From Aristolochia californica (lineage: Eukaryota > Streptophyta > Magnoliopsida > Piperales > Aristolochiaceae), in the NCBI GenBank assembly GCA_029961685.1, contig JARWKL010000002.1, positions 17,142,908-17,206,907 on the forward strand: a DNA stretch of 64,000 bases, in the 5' to 3' direction. The notes below the pieces were generated by a model. The model was not told where the DNA came from. It was given only the letters and a program-made list of their open reading frames with translations, and did no database searches. Every line of letters begins with the position of its first letter. Position 1 is the stretch's first letter. A program made the translations under genes and the position numbers. Shown here piece by piece: positions 24,501 to 35,416 of this stretch.

Positions 24501-27500
24501 GGTTGAACTAGTTCAATTTCCCAAACTTGGTCAACAAAAATTTTGTGATCATTTGTGTTGTGCGATTAATTTTTCTTTACTTACGTTAGTTATTTTTTTA
24601 ATTTTTTTCTATACAGAAATTCTAAAATTTTCATTTTGTTGTGATCTAATCCTTTTTTTACGAGATAAATGAAAATTGAAAACTCAAAGTTTTGATTCAA
24701 GAAAAAAGTATACATCTAAAATGGAATGGAAATGCACAAATGTAGAGAGAGATAATTAAAAAAAGTCGCCGCAACTTTTAGGGATTGTAAACTCTTTTAG
24801 TTTTTATATATTAGGTTTTGCAATCACCGAGAAAAAGGGGGGAGCTGACGGATGTTTAACTAAGTGGTGACTCCCAATCCTTAAGTCATTTTTTACAAAA
24901 ATATAGCCCATTACACATGATTGACCGACAAATCACTTTACAATAATCTATGATTGTTAGGTCAACTTTTTGTAAATAGGCAAAGTCATGGCTTGTTTGA
25001 CTCAGGTAAATATTCCACAACACGTTCACTTTTGAGTTTAACGAGCATTTGTTGTTTACTTTAAAAGGTTTGGATCTACAGGCCATTTCCATCTTTAAGC
25101 TATTTCAAGCATGCATATCCATATTTAAAACATGTTAGGATCAATTAAAAATCTGTTTCCAAGCCATTAGGGTTGAGCCAGTGGAATTTCCCAAACTTGG
25201 ACAACAAAACTTTTGTGTTCGTTTGTGTTGTGTGATTAAATTTTCTTTACATACATTTGCTATTGTTTTTAATTTTTTCCATACATAAATTGTAAAATTT
25301 TCAATTTGTTGTGCTCTATTTGCCTTTAATATTTTTTTTTACGAGATAAATGGAAAGTGAAAACTCAAAGTTTTGATTTAAGAAAAAAATATACATCTAA
25401 AATGGAAAGGAAATGCACAAATGTAGAGAGTGATAATTACAAAATGTCTCTGGGAATTTTAGTGATTGTAAAACCATTTAGTTTTTATATATTAGGTTTT
25501 GCAATCATCAAGAAAAAGGGGGAGGTGGTGGATTTTTAACTGAGTGTAGACATCAAACCCATAAGTCATTTCTAATTAAAATATAGGGCATGATGCATGA
25601 TTGACTGATAAATCACTTTACAACCATATTTGATTGTTACGTCAGCTTTATGTAAATGGGCAAAATCATGGCTTGTTTGACTCGGGTAAATATCCCACCG
25701 CATGTTCACTTGAGAATTTATTGAGCATTTGTTGTTCGCTTTAAAGGGTTTGGATCCACTGGCCATTTGCATCTTTAACATGTTTCAAGCATGCATATCG
25801 TTATTTAAAACAAGTTAGGATCAATTAGAGGTCTCTTTCCAAGCCATTATGGTTGACTAGTGGAATTTTCCAAACTTGGACAACAAAACTTTTGTGTTCC
25901 TTTGTGGTAAGTGAATAAATTTTATTTAAACATTTTTTATTGTTTTTAATTTTTTCCATACATAAATTCTAAAATTTTCATTTTGTTTTGATCTAATCTT
26001 TTTGGTTACGAGATAAATGGAAAGTGAAAACTCAAATTTTGATTTAAAAAAAATGTTTACATCTAAAATGGAATGGAAATACAGAAATGTAGAGAGAGAT
26101 AATTCCAAAAAGTCTCTACAACTTTTAGGGATTGTAAATTCTTTTAGTTTTTATATATTCGGTTTTGCAATCATTTGAAAAAAGGGGGAGGCGGGGGTTT
26201 TTTAACTGAGAGTTGACTTCTGATCAATACGACATTTGTTACAGAAATATAGGCTGTTACGCATGCTTGACCAATAAATCACTTTACAATCATCTATGAT
26301 TCTTAGGTCAGCTTTTTGTAAATTGGCAAAATCATGGCATGTTTGACTCGAGTAAATAACCCACCACACGTTCACTTGAGAATTTAATGAGCATTTGTTG
26401 TTAGTTTTAAAAGGTTTGGAACCATAGGCCATTTGCATCTTTAACAAGTTTCAAGCATGCATATCTATATATTAAAACATGTTAGGATCAATTAGAAATC
26501 TCTTTCCAAGCCATTAGGGTAGAACGAGTGGAATTTCCCAAACTTGGACCACAAAACTTTTGTGTTCGTTTGAATAAATTTTATTTACTTACATTTGTTA
26601 TTGTTTTAAATTTTTTCCATACATAAACTCTAAAATTTTCATTTTGTTGTGATCTTTTTGCCTTTAATTTTTTTGTTTACGAGATAAATGGAATGTGAAA
26701 ACTCAAAGTTTTGATTTAAGAAAAAAGTATACATCTAAAATGGAATGGAAATTCACAAATGTAGAGAGAGATAAATACAAAAAGTCTCTGTAACTTTTAG
26801 TGATTGTAAAAACTATAGTTTTTATATATTAGGTTTTGCAATCATCAGGAAAAAGGGGGAGGTGGGGTATTTTTAACTGAGTGTTGACTCCAAACCCATA
26901 AGTCATTTCTTACAAAAATATAGCCTGTTAAACATGATTGACCGATAAATCACTTTACAATCATCTATGATTGTTAGGTCAGGTTTTTGTAAATGGGCAA
27001 AATCATGACTTCTTTGAGTCGGTTAAATATCCCACCGCACGTTTAGTTGTGAATTTAATGAGCATTTGTTGTTCACTTTAAAAGGTTTGGATCCACATGC
27101 CATTTGCAACTTTAACTTGATTCAAGCATGCATATCCATATATAAAACATGTTAGAATCGATTTGATATCTCTTTCCAAGCCATTAGGGTTGAGCTAGTG
27201 GAATTTCCAAAACTTGGACAACAAAAATTTTGGGTTCATTTGTGGTATGTGAAGAAATTTTCTTTACTTATATTTGTTAATGTTTTTAATTTTTTCCATA
27301 CATAAATTCTAAAATTTTAATTTTGCTGTGATCTAATCTTTTTGTTTATGAGATAAATGGAAAGTGAAAACTCAAAGATTTGATTTAAGAAAAAAAGAAT
27401 ACATCTCAAATGGAATGGAAATGCACAAATGTAGAGAGAGAAAATTCCAAAAAGTCTCTACACCTTTTAGGGATTGTAAACTTTTTTAGTTTTTATATAT

Positions 27501-29409
27501 TAGGTTTTTTAGTCATTGGAAAAAATGGGGAGGAGAGGGATTTATAATTGAGTGTTGACTCCCATTCCATACTTCATTTCTTAAACAAATATAGCCCGTT
27601 ACGCATGATTGACTGATAAATAACTTTACAATCATCTATGATTGTTAGGTTAGCTTTTTGTAAATGGGCAAAATCATGGCATGTTTGACTCGGGTAAATA
27701 TCCCACCCCATGTTAACTTGAGAATTTAATGATTTTTTGTTGTTTGCTTTAAAAGGTTTGGATCGACAAGCCATTTGTGTCCTTAACATGTTTCAAACAT
27801 GCATATCCATATTTAAAACATGTTAGGATCAATTAGAAATCTCTTTCCAGGCCATTAGGGTGGAACTAGAGGAATTTCCCAAACTTGGACAACAAAATTT
27901 TTGTGGTCGTTTGTGGTGTGTGAATAAATTTTCTTTACTAACATTTGTTATTGTTTTTAATTTTTTCCATATAGGAACTCTAAAATTTTCATTTTATTGT
28001 GATCTATATCCCTTTAATCTTTTTCTTTACGAGATAAATGGAAAGTGAAAACTCAAAGTTTTGATTTAAGAAAAATATACACATCTAAAATGGAATGGAA
28101 ATGCACAAATGTACAGAGATAATTCCAAAAAGTCTCCATAACTTTTTTGGATTGTAAACTCTTATAGTTTTTATATTAGGTTTTGCAATCATCAGGAAAA
28201 GGGGGGAGGTGGGCGATTTTTAGCTGAGTGTTGACTCCCAATCCATAAGTAATTTCTTACAAAAATAAAGCCCTGTACGTATGATTGATCGATAAATCAC
28301 TTTACTATCATCTATGATTGTTAGGTCAGCTTTTTTTAAATGGGAAAAATCATGGCTTCTTTTACTCGGGTAAATATCCCACCGCACATTCACTTGAGAA
28401 TTTAATGAATATTTTTTGTTCACTTTAAAAGGTTTGGATCCACATGTCATTTGCATCTTTAACATGTTTCAAGCATGCATATCCATATTTAAAAAATGTT
28501 AGGATCAATTTGAAATTTCTTTCCAAGCCATTAGGGATGAACTAGAGGAATTTTCCAAACTTGGACAAAAAAATTTTTTGTGTTTGTTTCTGGTGTGTGA
28601 ATAAATTTTCTTTAGTTAAATTTGTTATTGTTTTTAATTTATTCTATACATAAATTCTAAATTTTTCATTTTATTGTGATCTATTTTCCTTTAATCTTTT
28701 TCTTTACGAGATAAATGGAAAGTGAAAACTCAAAGTTTTGATTTAAGAAAAATGTATACATCTAAAATGGAATGGAAATTTATAACTGAGTGTTGACTCC
28801 CAATCCATACGTCATTTCTTTAAAAAATATAACCCGTTACACATGATTGACCGATAAATCACTTTACAATCATCTATGATTATTAGGTCAACCTTTTATA
28901 AATGGGCAAAATCATGTCTTCTTTTACTCGGGAAATATCTCACCGCACGTTCACTTGAGAATTTAATGAGCATTTGTTGTTCGCTTTAAAAGGTTTGGAT
29001 CCGCAGGCTGTTTGCATCTTTAACATGTTTCAAGCATGCATATCCATATTTAAAACATGTTAGGATCAATTAGAAATCTCTTTTCAAGCCATTAGGTTTG
29101 TACAAGTGGAATTTCCCAAACTCGGACAACAAAACTTTTGTATTCGTTCGTGGTGTATCTATAAAAAAATTTTACTTACATTTGTTATTTTTTTATAATT
29201 TTTTCCAAACTTAAACTCTTAAATTTTCATTTTTTTGTGAGTATTTGCCTTTACACTTTTTGTCTACGAGATAAATGGAGAGTGAAATCACAAAGTTTTG
29301 ATTTAAAAAAAAAGTATACATCTAAAATGGAATGGAAATGCACAAATGTGGAGAGAGATAATTCAGAAAGTCTCTGTAACTTTTAGGGATTGTAAACTCT
29401 TTTAGTTTT
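21502..29409 (+). repeat. Satellite array, ~677-bp monomer (block 2)
   Basis: Continues the phase of block 1 after the gypsy element. Monomer tags at about 21679, 22355, 23034, 23713, 24227, 24865, 25545, 26212, 26883, 27554, 28230 and 28792. The unit 23713-24227 lacks the middle portion: it jumps from GAGTATTTGTT to CGTTTGTGGTG near 23900. The unit 28230-28792 lacks its G-rich end. The block ends inside a monomer at the copia-type insertion. No gene is seen. Confidence 0.97.
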
Positions 29410-29802
29410 TGTTGAATTTTTGGAAAAGTGAAATACTTCATTGACATCAATAACTTGTTGTAATCAAAGTACATGAACCTCTATTTATAATAGAGGAAGG
29501 TATTAGAGTCCAATTACAGTAAAACTACCCTTGTCCCAATTGCACACAAACTCTAACACTTAAGGTAAGTCCTAACAAAATTAGGTAATTCAATATTGAT
29601 AAAAGACAAATATAACTTAAACTAAAACTCTTCTTGGTCGTGACCCTAAAATAAAGATACTTTTGTTAGTCCTTCTTGATCTTCGTACTGATGTGATAAG
29701 GATGCCAACTCTTGGTAATCATTGTGGGTCCTACTTCTTATGGGTTTGGGCCCATCTTGTGGGCCTTCCTTGGTCGTTTGGGCTTGATCTTATCTTCCAA
29801 CA
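29410..29802 (-). repeat. Left LTR (3' LTR) of the copia-type element
   Basis: 393 bp, TGTTGAATTT...TCTTCCAACA on the plus strand. It is about 45 bp shorter than the right LTR; the missing part lies between two copies of GTGGGCCTTCCTT, so slippage or recombination between these short repeats probably removed it. Confidence 0.93.
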
Positions 29803-29815
29803 GTCCCCCTCAAGC
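29803..29815 (-). promoter_or_regulatory. Polypurine tract of the copia-type element
   Basis: On the minus strand the sequence reads GCTTGAGGGGGAC and then enters the LTR (TGTTGGAAG). Position and composition fit a PPT, and it overlaps the stop codon of the copia remnant. Confidence 0.8.
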
Positions 29816-30107
29816 TGGGGGTGAGAGAACAACATGAACTCCCAGCTTGCTGCAAATGATGTATAAAATATTTTTGTATAAAATGGCACATCTTCCAATA
29901 TTCCTTCATCTTCCAACATTCCCCCTCACATTGTTGCGTCCTTCCATGAGGCCCTGCGGCATTATAAGTGAGAGTAAAAATCACTCCTAGCCAGTAAGCC
30001 ATTGCTTCATACTCCAGTCTTAATGCTGGATGTAGGGCACGCTCCACTACTATCGGTAGTGTATCTATCGACATTGCTCTGAAGTGTCCACCACCGTGTC
30101 CCTCCAC
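29810..30107 (-). pseudogene. Remnant of copia polyprotein C-terminus
   Basis: On the minus strand 29857-29810 reads ICSKLGVHVVLSPPA followed by a stop. This resembles the usual end of plant Ty1/copia polyproteins (a SKLG... block, then a stop overlapping the PPT). Just upstream, in another frame, CHFIQK (about 29890-29870) resembles the CHFIREK block of copia RNase H. Further upstream ALRLEYEAMAY may be a degraded RNase H acidic block. The pieces are in different frames and closely packed, so intervening sequence has been lost. Assignment to copia rests on these short matches plus PPT and LTR context. Confidence 0.6.
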
Positions 30108-30140
30108 ACTGTCAAGTGGTAGAAGACATAAAAGCCATCA

Positions 30141-30141
<1 letters not shown>

Positions 30142-30175
<34 letters not shown>
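30142..30175 (+). repeat. Poly-G homopolymer (34 G) inside the copia-type element
   Basis: An uninterrupted run of 34 G after AAAGCCATCAC, shortly before the 58-bp minisatellite. It is the second very long G run in the window. It may be genuine or an artefact. Confidence 0.95.
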
Positions 30176-30176
<1 letters not shown>

Positions 30177-30196
30177 TTGCATAGATGTAATCATAA

Positions 30197-30486
30197 GTTC
30201 CTCCATCATGGACTTCCAACCACAAATAATTTTCACCTTTTTGACGGGGATGAAGTTCCTCTGTCGTGGACTACCAACCACAAATAATTTTCATCTTTTT
30301 GATGGGGATGAAGTTCCTCCGTCATGGACTTCCGACCACAAATAATTTTCATCTTTTTTACGAGGATGAAGTTCCTCCGTCGTGGACTCTCAACCACAAA
30401 TAATTTTCATCTTTTTGACTGGGATGAAGTTCCGTCGTCGTGGACTCCCAACCACAAATAATTTTGATCTTTTTGATGGGGTAATG
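30197..30486 (+). repeat. 58-bp minisatellite, five copies
   Basis: Units begin GTTCCTCC at 30197, 30255, 30313, 30371 and 30429, with exact 58-bp spacing. Each contains a GTGGACT or ATGGACT core, ACCACAAATAATTTT and GGGGATGAA. Copies differ by a few substitutions. The period is not a multiple of three, so it is not a protein repeat. The minus-strand open frames across it are incidental. Confidence 0.95.
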
Positions 30487-31810
30487 ACATGAGGCCAGCT
30501 CTTATTCAATAATAATTTCCCCAAAGAGACATAATAGCTGCAGCTGAATATTACACGACCATCTTCCAACACATATAACATGAACTAAATAGTAAACTTT
30601 GTCAAAGAACCCATGAAATAATCCGCTATAAAAAATTCTTCTTTGATGCAAAATCTTCATCTTTTGTGCTCCCCCTTTCTTGAATATTTTGGCACATAAA
30701 CTTATCCACAACATAAGGAATAAAATACCTCTTTCTTGTTCTTCTTCTACTTCTCCCCCTCAAACTGGGAGATAATGGCAATGATCCCAGCTTGAACCAA
30801 ATATCATAGATGTAGCAATAAACCCAAATAACAAAGATTTATAAATAATCCCTCAAACCAGGGAGAAGTTAGATATTTTCCTGATCAAGTCAAAAAGTGA
30901 CGCAAAACAATTGGCATAAATTCAGATTTTTCAATACAACAGAATACCAACATGACCTTTGATTCTTCCAATTTGAATATATCTTTCAATATAGATCAGA
31001 TTGACATGAAAGTTTTTCCTTCTGAAAGTAGACTTAAATAAATTTTATCCAAATATAACATATCTTCATAAAATATAATTATCAGAAGATAAATAATCTG
31101 ATAGGTTTCGGTCTCTGTCATCTGGCCGAACTAAGTTTTGTTTCTCCTATTTTTTCCTGAATGACCATTGACTCTTCCAAGATCAATATGTCCTTATAAA
31201 AATTCATACCGAGAATTGGTTGAATATTTCAGAAAATAAACTTACATACCTTTCTCTTGATATATAATTATCCATATAAAGTCTTTTTTCTTGATAGCTT
31301 AAAATACCTCTGAAGTTGATGCTTTCTGCTGCCGCTTGAACCTCTTTTTCAATCTGACCTTTCTTACTTCAAATATTGATTTATCTTTGTAGATAACTAA
31401 GATAAAAAGTTGGTTGAATAGGTAAAAGAATATACTTACAGATATTTCTTTTGATATATATTACTTCATATAAAGTCTAGTTCTTGATAGCAAAAAATAC
31501 CTCAGAATCTGAAGATTGTTGTTGCTACTTGAACCTTTTTGCAAACTGACCGTCGCTCATTGAAATATCGATATCTCTCTGTAGATAACTCAGATTGGAA
31601 TAGATCATTCTTATTTCGAAAGTAGACTAAAATATTTTTCTGTCAATTTATAACTTTCAATATTAAAAACTATGTATAGAGGTTAAAATTGCAACGAAAA
31701 CAATAGGTGAAGGGACTAAAAAAAACCTACGAACCTAGACCTAGGGTTTAGGGTTTAGAGAAAAGGATCACATTACCTCCTTGAGTTGACCAAGTCAACT
31801 CACAGAACCT
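30487..31810 (-). other. Non-coding interior of the copia-type element
   Basis: AT-rich, without a usable reading frame. Pyrimidine-rich stretches occur near 30665 and 30750. A unit of about 195 bp is imperfectly duplicated: GAATTGGTTGAATA near 31212 and AAGTTGGTTGAATA near 31408, each followed by CTTACA, TTGATATATA, CATATAAAGTCT, TTGATAGC, ATACCTC and TAGATAACT at matching spacing. Near 31740-31760 two telomere-like TTTAGGG units occur. In element orientation that is the leader just after the PBS. Confidence 0.75.
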
Positions 31811-31822
31811 GCTCTAACACCA
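31811..31822 (-). promoter_or_regulatory. Primer-binding site (degenerate) of the copia-type element
   Basis: GCTCTAACACCA on the plus strand, directly before the right LTR. Its reverse complement TGGTGTTAGAGC differs from the initiator tRNA-Met PBS TGGTATCAGAGC at two positions. It sets the minus orientation. Confidence 0.8.
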
Positions 31823-32260
31823 TGTTGAATTTATGGAAAATTGAAATACTTCATTGACATCAATAACTTGTTGTAATCAGAGTACATGAACCTCTATTTA
31901 TAATAGAAGAAGGTAGTAGAGTCCAATTACAATAAAACTACCCTTATCCCAATTACACCCAAACTCTAACACATAAGGTAAGTCCTAACATAATTAGGTA
32001 ACTCAATATAGGTAAAAGACAAATATAACTTAAACTAAAACTCTTCTTGGTCGTGACCCTAAGATAAAGATACTTTTGTGAGTCCTTGATCTTCCAACTG
32101 ATGTGATAAGGATGCCAGCTCTTTGTAATCATTATGGGTCCTACTTCTTATGGGTTTGGGCACAACTTGTGGGCCTTCCTTAGTCATGTGGCCCATATTA
32201 TAATAATCTTACATATGTGGCCCTTCCTTGGTCATTTGGGCTTGATCTTATCTTCAAGCA
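31823..32260 (-). repeat. Right LTR (5' LTR) of the copia-type element
   Basis: 438 bp starting TGTTGAATTT and ending TCTTCAAGCA, a degraded form of TCTTCCAACA. It is homologous to 29410-29802 and to the solo LTR 17286-17697. The duplication GTTTT and satellite follow. Confidence 0.93.
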
Positions 32261-35033
32261 GTTTTTATATATTAGGTTTTGCAATCATCAGGAAAAAGGG
32301 GGAGGTGGGTGATTTTTAACTGAGCATTGACTCCCAATCCATAAGTCATTTCTAACAAAAATATAGCCAGTTATGCATTATTGAACGATAAAGCACTTTA
32401 CAATCATCTATGATTGTTAGGTCAGCCTTTTGTAAATGGGCAAAATCATGGCTTGTTTGACTCGTGTAAATATCCCACCGCACTTTCACTTGAGAATTTA
32501 ATGACCATTTTTTGTTCGCTTTATAAGGTTTGGATCAACAGGCCATTTGCATCTTTAACTTGTTTCAAGCATGCATATCCATATTTCAAACATGTTAGGA
32601 TCAATTAGAAATCTCTTTCCAAGCCTTTAGGATTGAACTAGTGTTATTTCCCAAACTTGGACAACAAAACTTTTGTATTCATTAGTGGTGTATCAATAAA
32701 TTTTCTTTACTTACATTTGTTATTGTTTTTAATTTTCTCCATACATAAACTCCACAATTTTCATTTTTTTTTTATCCATTTGCCTTTAATCATTTTCTTT
32801 ACGACATAAATGGAAAGTTAAAACTCAAAACTTTGATTAAATAAAAAACTATACACCTAAAATGGAATGAAATGCACAAATGTAGAGAGAGATAATTCCA
32901 AAAAGTCTTTCTAACTTTTAGGGATTGTAACCTTTTTTAGTTTTTATCTATTAGGTTTTGCAATCATTGGAAACAAGGGGTAGGCGGGGGATTTTTAACT
33001 GAGTGTTGACTCCCAATCCTTACGGCATTTCTTGCAAAAATATAGCCCGTTACGCATGATTGATCGATAAACCACATTACAATCATCTATGATTGTTAGG
33101 TCAACTTTTTGTAAACGGACAAAATCATGGCATGTTCGACTCAGGTAAATATCCCACTGCACGTTCACTTGAGAATTTAATGAGTATTTGTTGTTCGCTT
33201 TAAAAAGTTTGGATTCACAGGCCATTTGCATCTTTAACATGTTTCCAGCATGCATATCCATATTTAAAACATGTTAGGATCAATTAGAAATCTCTTTCCA
33301 AGCCATTATGGTTGAACTAGTGGAATTGCCCAAACTTGGACAATAAAACTTTGTGTTCGTTTATCGTGTGTGAATAAATTTCTTTTACTTATATTTTTTA
33401 TTGTTTTTAATTTTTTCCATACATAAACTCTAAAATTTTCATTTTGATGTGATCTATTTGTCTTTAATCTTTTTGTTTACAAGATAAATGGAAAGTGAAA
33501 ACTCAAATTTTTTATTTAAGAAAATAATATACATCTAAAATGGAATTGAAATGCACAAATGTAGAGAGAGATAATTAAAAAAAGTTTCTGTAACTTTTAG
33601 GGATTGTAAACTCTTTTAGTTTTTGTATATTAGGTTATGCAATCATCGTGAAAAAAGGGGAGGGTGGGGATTTTTAACTGAGTGCTTACTCCCAATCCAT
33701 AAGTCATTTCTAAGAAAAATATAGCCTGTTATGTATGATTGACTGATAAATCACTTTACAATCATCTATGATTGTTAGGTCAGCCTTTTGAAAATGGGCA
33801 AAATCATGGCTTGTTTGACTCAAGTAAATATCTCACCGCACGTTCACTTGAGAATTTAATGAGCATTTGTTGTTCACTTTAAAAGGTTTGGATCAATAGG
33901 TCATTTGCATCTATAACATGTTTCAAGCATGCATATCCATATTTAAAACATGTTAGGGTCAATTAGATATCTCTTTCCAAGCTATTAAGGTTGAACTAGT
34001 TGAATTTCCCAAACTTGGAGAACAAAACTTTTTTGTTCGTTTGTGGTGTGTGATTAAATTTTATTTACTTACATTTGCTATTGTTTTAAATTTTTCCCAT
34101 ACATAAATTCTAAAATTTTCATTTTGTTGTGATCTATTTGCCTTTAATCTTTTTGTTTACGAGGTAAATGGAAAGTGAAAAAATCAAAGTTTTGATTTAA
34201 GAAAATAGTATACATCTAAAATTGAATGGAAATGCAAAAATGTAGAAAGTGATAATTACAAAAATTCTCTGTAACTTTTAGTGATTGTAAAATCTTTTAG
34301 TTTTTATATATTAGGTTTTGCAATCATCGGGAAAAATGGGGAGGTGGGGGATTTTTAACTGAGTGTTGACTCCAAAGCCATAAGTCATTTCTGATAAAAA
34401 TATAGCCCGTTACGCATGATTGACCGATAAATCACTTTACAATCATCTATGAATGTTAGGTCAGGTTTTTGTAAATGGGCAAAATCATGGCTTGTTTGAC
34501 CCGTGTAAATATCCCACCGCACATTCACTTGAGAATTTAATGAGCATTTGTTGTTTGCTTAAAAAAGTTTGGATCCACATGCCATTTGCATCTTTAACAT
34601 GTTTCAAACATGCATATCTATATTTAAAACATTTTAGGATCAATTAGAAATATCTTTCCAAGCCATTTGGGTTGAACTAGTTGAATTTCCCAAACTTGGA
34701 CAACGAAACTTTTGTTCATTTTTGGTGTGTGAATAAATTTTCTTTACACATATTTGTTATTGTTTTTAATTTTTTCTATTCATAAATTCTAAAATTTTAA
34801 TTTTGTTAATCTAATCTTTTTGTTTACGAGATAAATGGAAAGTGAAAACTCAATGTTTTGATTTAAGAAAAAAGTATACATCTAAAATGCAATGGAAATA
34901 CAAAAATATAGAGAGAGATAATTCGAAAAAGTTTCTATAACTTTTAGGGATTGTAAACTCTTTTAGTTTTTAGACATTAGGTTTTTCAATCATTGGGAAA
35001 AAGGGGAAGGTTGGGGTTTTTTAACTGAGCGTT
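32261..35033 (+). repeat. Satellite array, ~677-bp monomer (block 3)
   Basis: Phase continues from block 2 (TTTTTATATATTAGGTTTTG). Tags at about 32325, 33005, 33684 and 34365; all four units are near full length. The block ends at ACTGAGCGTT, where the TRIM element inserted in the monomer tag. No gene is seen. Confidence 0.97.
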
Positions 35034-35146
35034 TGTTATACTTCTAGCCAATACCACCCAAAAGACCAGCCTGATAGGAGTGGAAGACATAGGTATTTAA
35101 CCCAGGATCCAGCTTTCTGACGTACTGTGATTTCTGTCCCATAATA
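35034..35146 (-). repeat. Left LTR (3' LTR) of the TRIM
   Basis: 113 bp, starting TGTTATACTTCTAGCC and ending CCCATAATA. It is equal in length to the right LTR and clearly homologous over the whole length, with scattered substitutions. Confidence 0.92.
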
Positions 35147-35291
35147 GGACTTGCACCGTTACGAGCCGACGACCACGGCGGTGCAGCGACACTGGCCCAA
35201 CCGCAGCGACACTGGCCTAACCGCAGCCTACCAATAATTTTAATCCAGCCTCTGTGCGCCCCTGGAATCGAACTCACAATGTGGCGCCCAC

Positions 35292-35303
35292 TCTGATACC
35301 AAA
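35292..35303 (-). promoter_or_regulatory. Primer-binding site of the TRIM
   Basis: On the minus strand TTTGGTATCAGAG follows the LTR. This matches 11 bases of the initiator tRNA-Met PBS (TGGTATCAGAG), two bases after the LTR end. Confidence 0.88.
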
Positions 35304-35416
35304 TGTTAAGCACCTAGCCAATACTACCCAAAAAATGGCCCTATTAGGAGCGGAAGACATAGGTACTTAACCCAGAATCCAGTTGTCTGACACACTGTGA
35401 TTGTTGTCCCATAACA
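35304..35416 (-). repeat. Right LTR (5' LTR) of the TRIM
   Basis: 113 bp, TGTTAAGCACCTAGCC...CCCATAACA with matching TGTTA/TAACA ends. A shortened relative of this LTR occurs at 54689-54763. Confidence 0.92.

Larger units (their letters stand above)
29410..32260 (-). mobile_element. Non-autonomous copia-derived LTR retrotransposon
   Basis: 2851 bp bounded by two related LTRs and a perfect 5-bp duplication GTTTT (29405-29409 and 32261-32265). The PBS-like sequence lies beside the right LTR and the polypurine tract beside the left one, so the element reads on the minus strand. The roughly 2-kb interior has no gag or pol frame, only a short trace of a copia polyprotein C-terminus, a 58-bp minisatellite, a poly-G run and AT-rich partly duplicated sequence. 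It is therefore a deletion derivative that would depend on a helper element. Its LTR also occurs as the solo LTR at 17286-17697. Confidence 0.93.
35034..35416 (-). mobile_element. TRIM (miniature LTR retrotransposon), complete
   Basis: 383 bp: two 113-bp LTRs (35034-35146 and 35304-35416) and a 157-bp interior. It is flanked by GCGTT (35029-35033) and GTGTT (35417-35421), a duplication with one mismatch, inside the satellite tag. The PBS lies next to the right LTR, so orientation is minus. The interior is GC-rich and includes a 20-bp tandem duplication (GCAGCGACACTGGCC units from about 35183 and 35203). There is no coding capacity. Overall size and parts match the plant TRIM class. An 89-codon minus open frame across it is incidental. 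Confidence 0.92.

Noticed and set aside
29731..30107. Intact copia RNase H gene
   Set aside because: Only short blocks in different frames are recognisable, so it is annotated as a remnant.
31735..31765. Telomere-like TTTAGGG units
   Set aside because: There are only two adjacent units, within the leader of the copia-type element; not a telomere or interstitial telomeric array.
35044..35313. 89-codon minus-strand open frame
   Set aside because: It spans LTR, interior and PBS of the TRIM; there is no family resemblance, so it is an incidental frame in a non-coding element.
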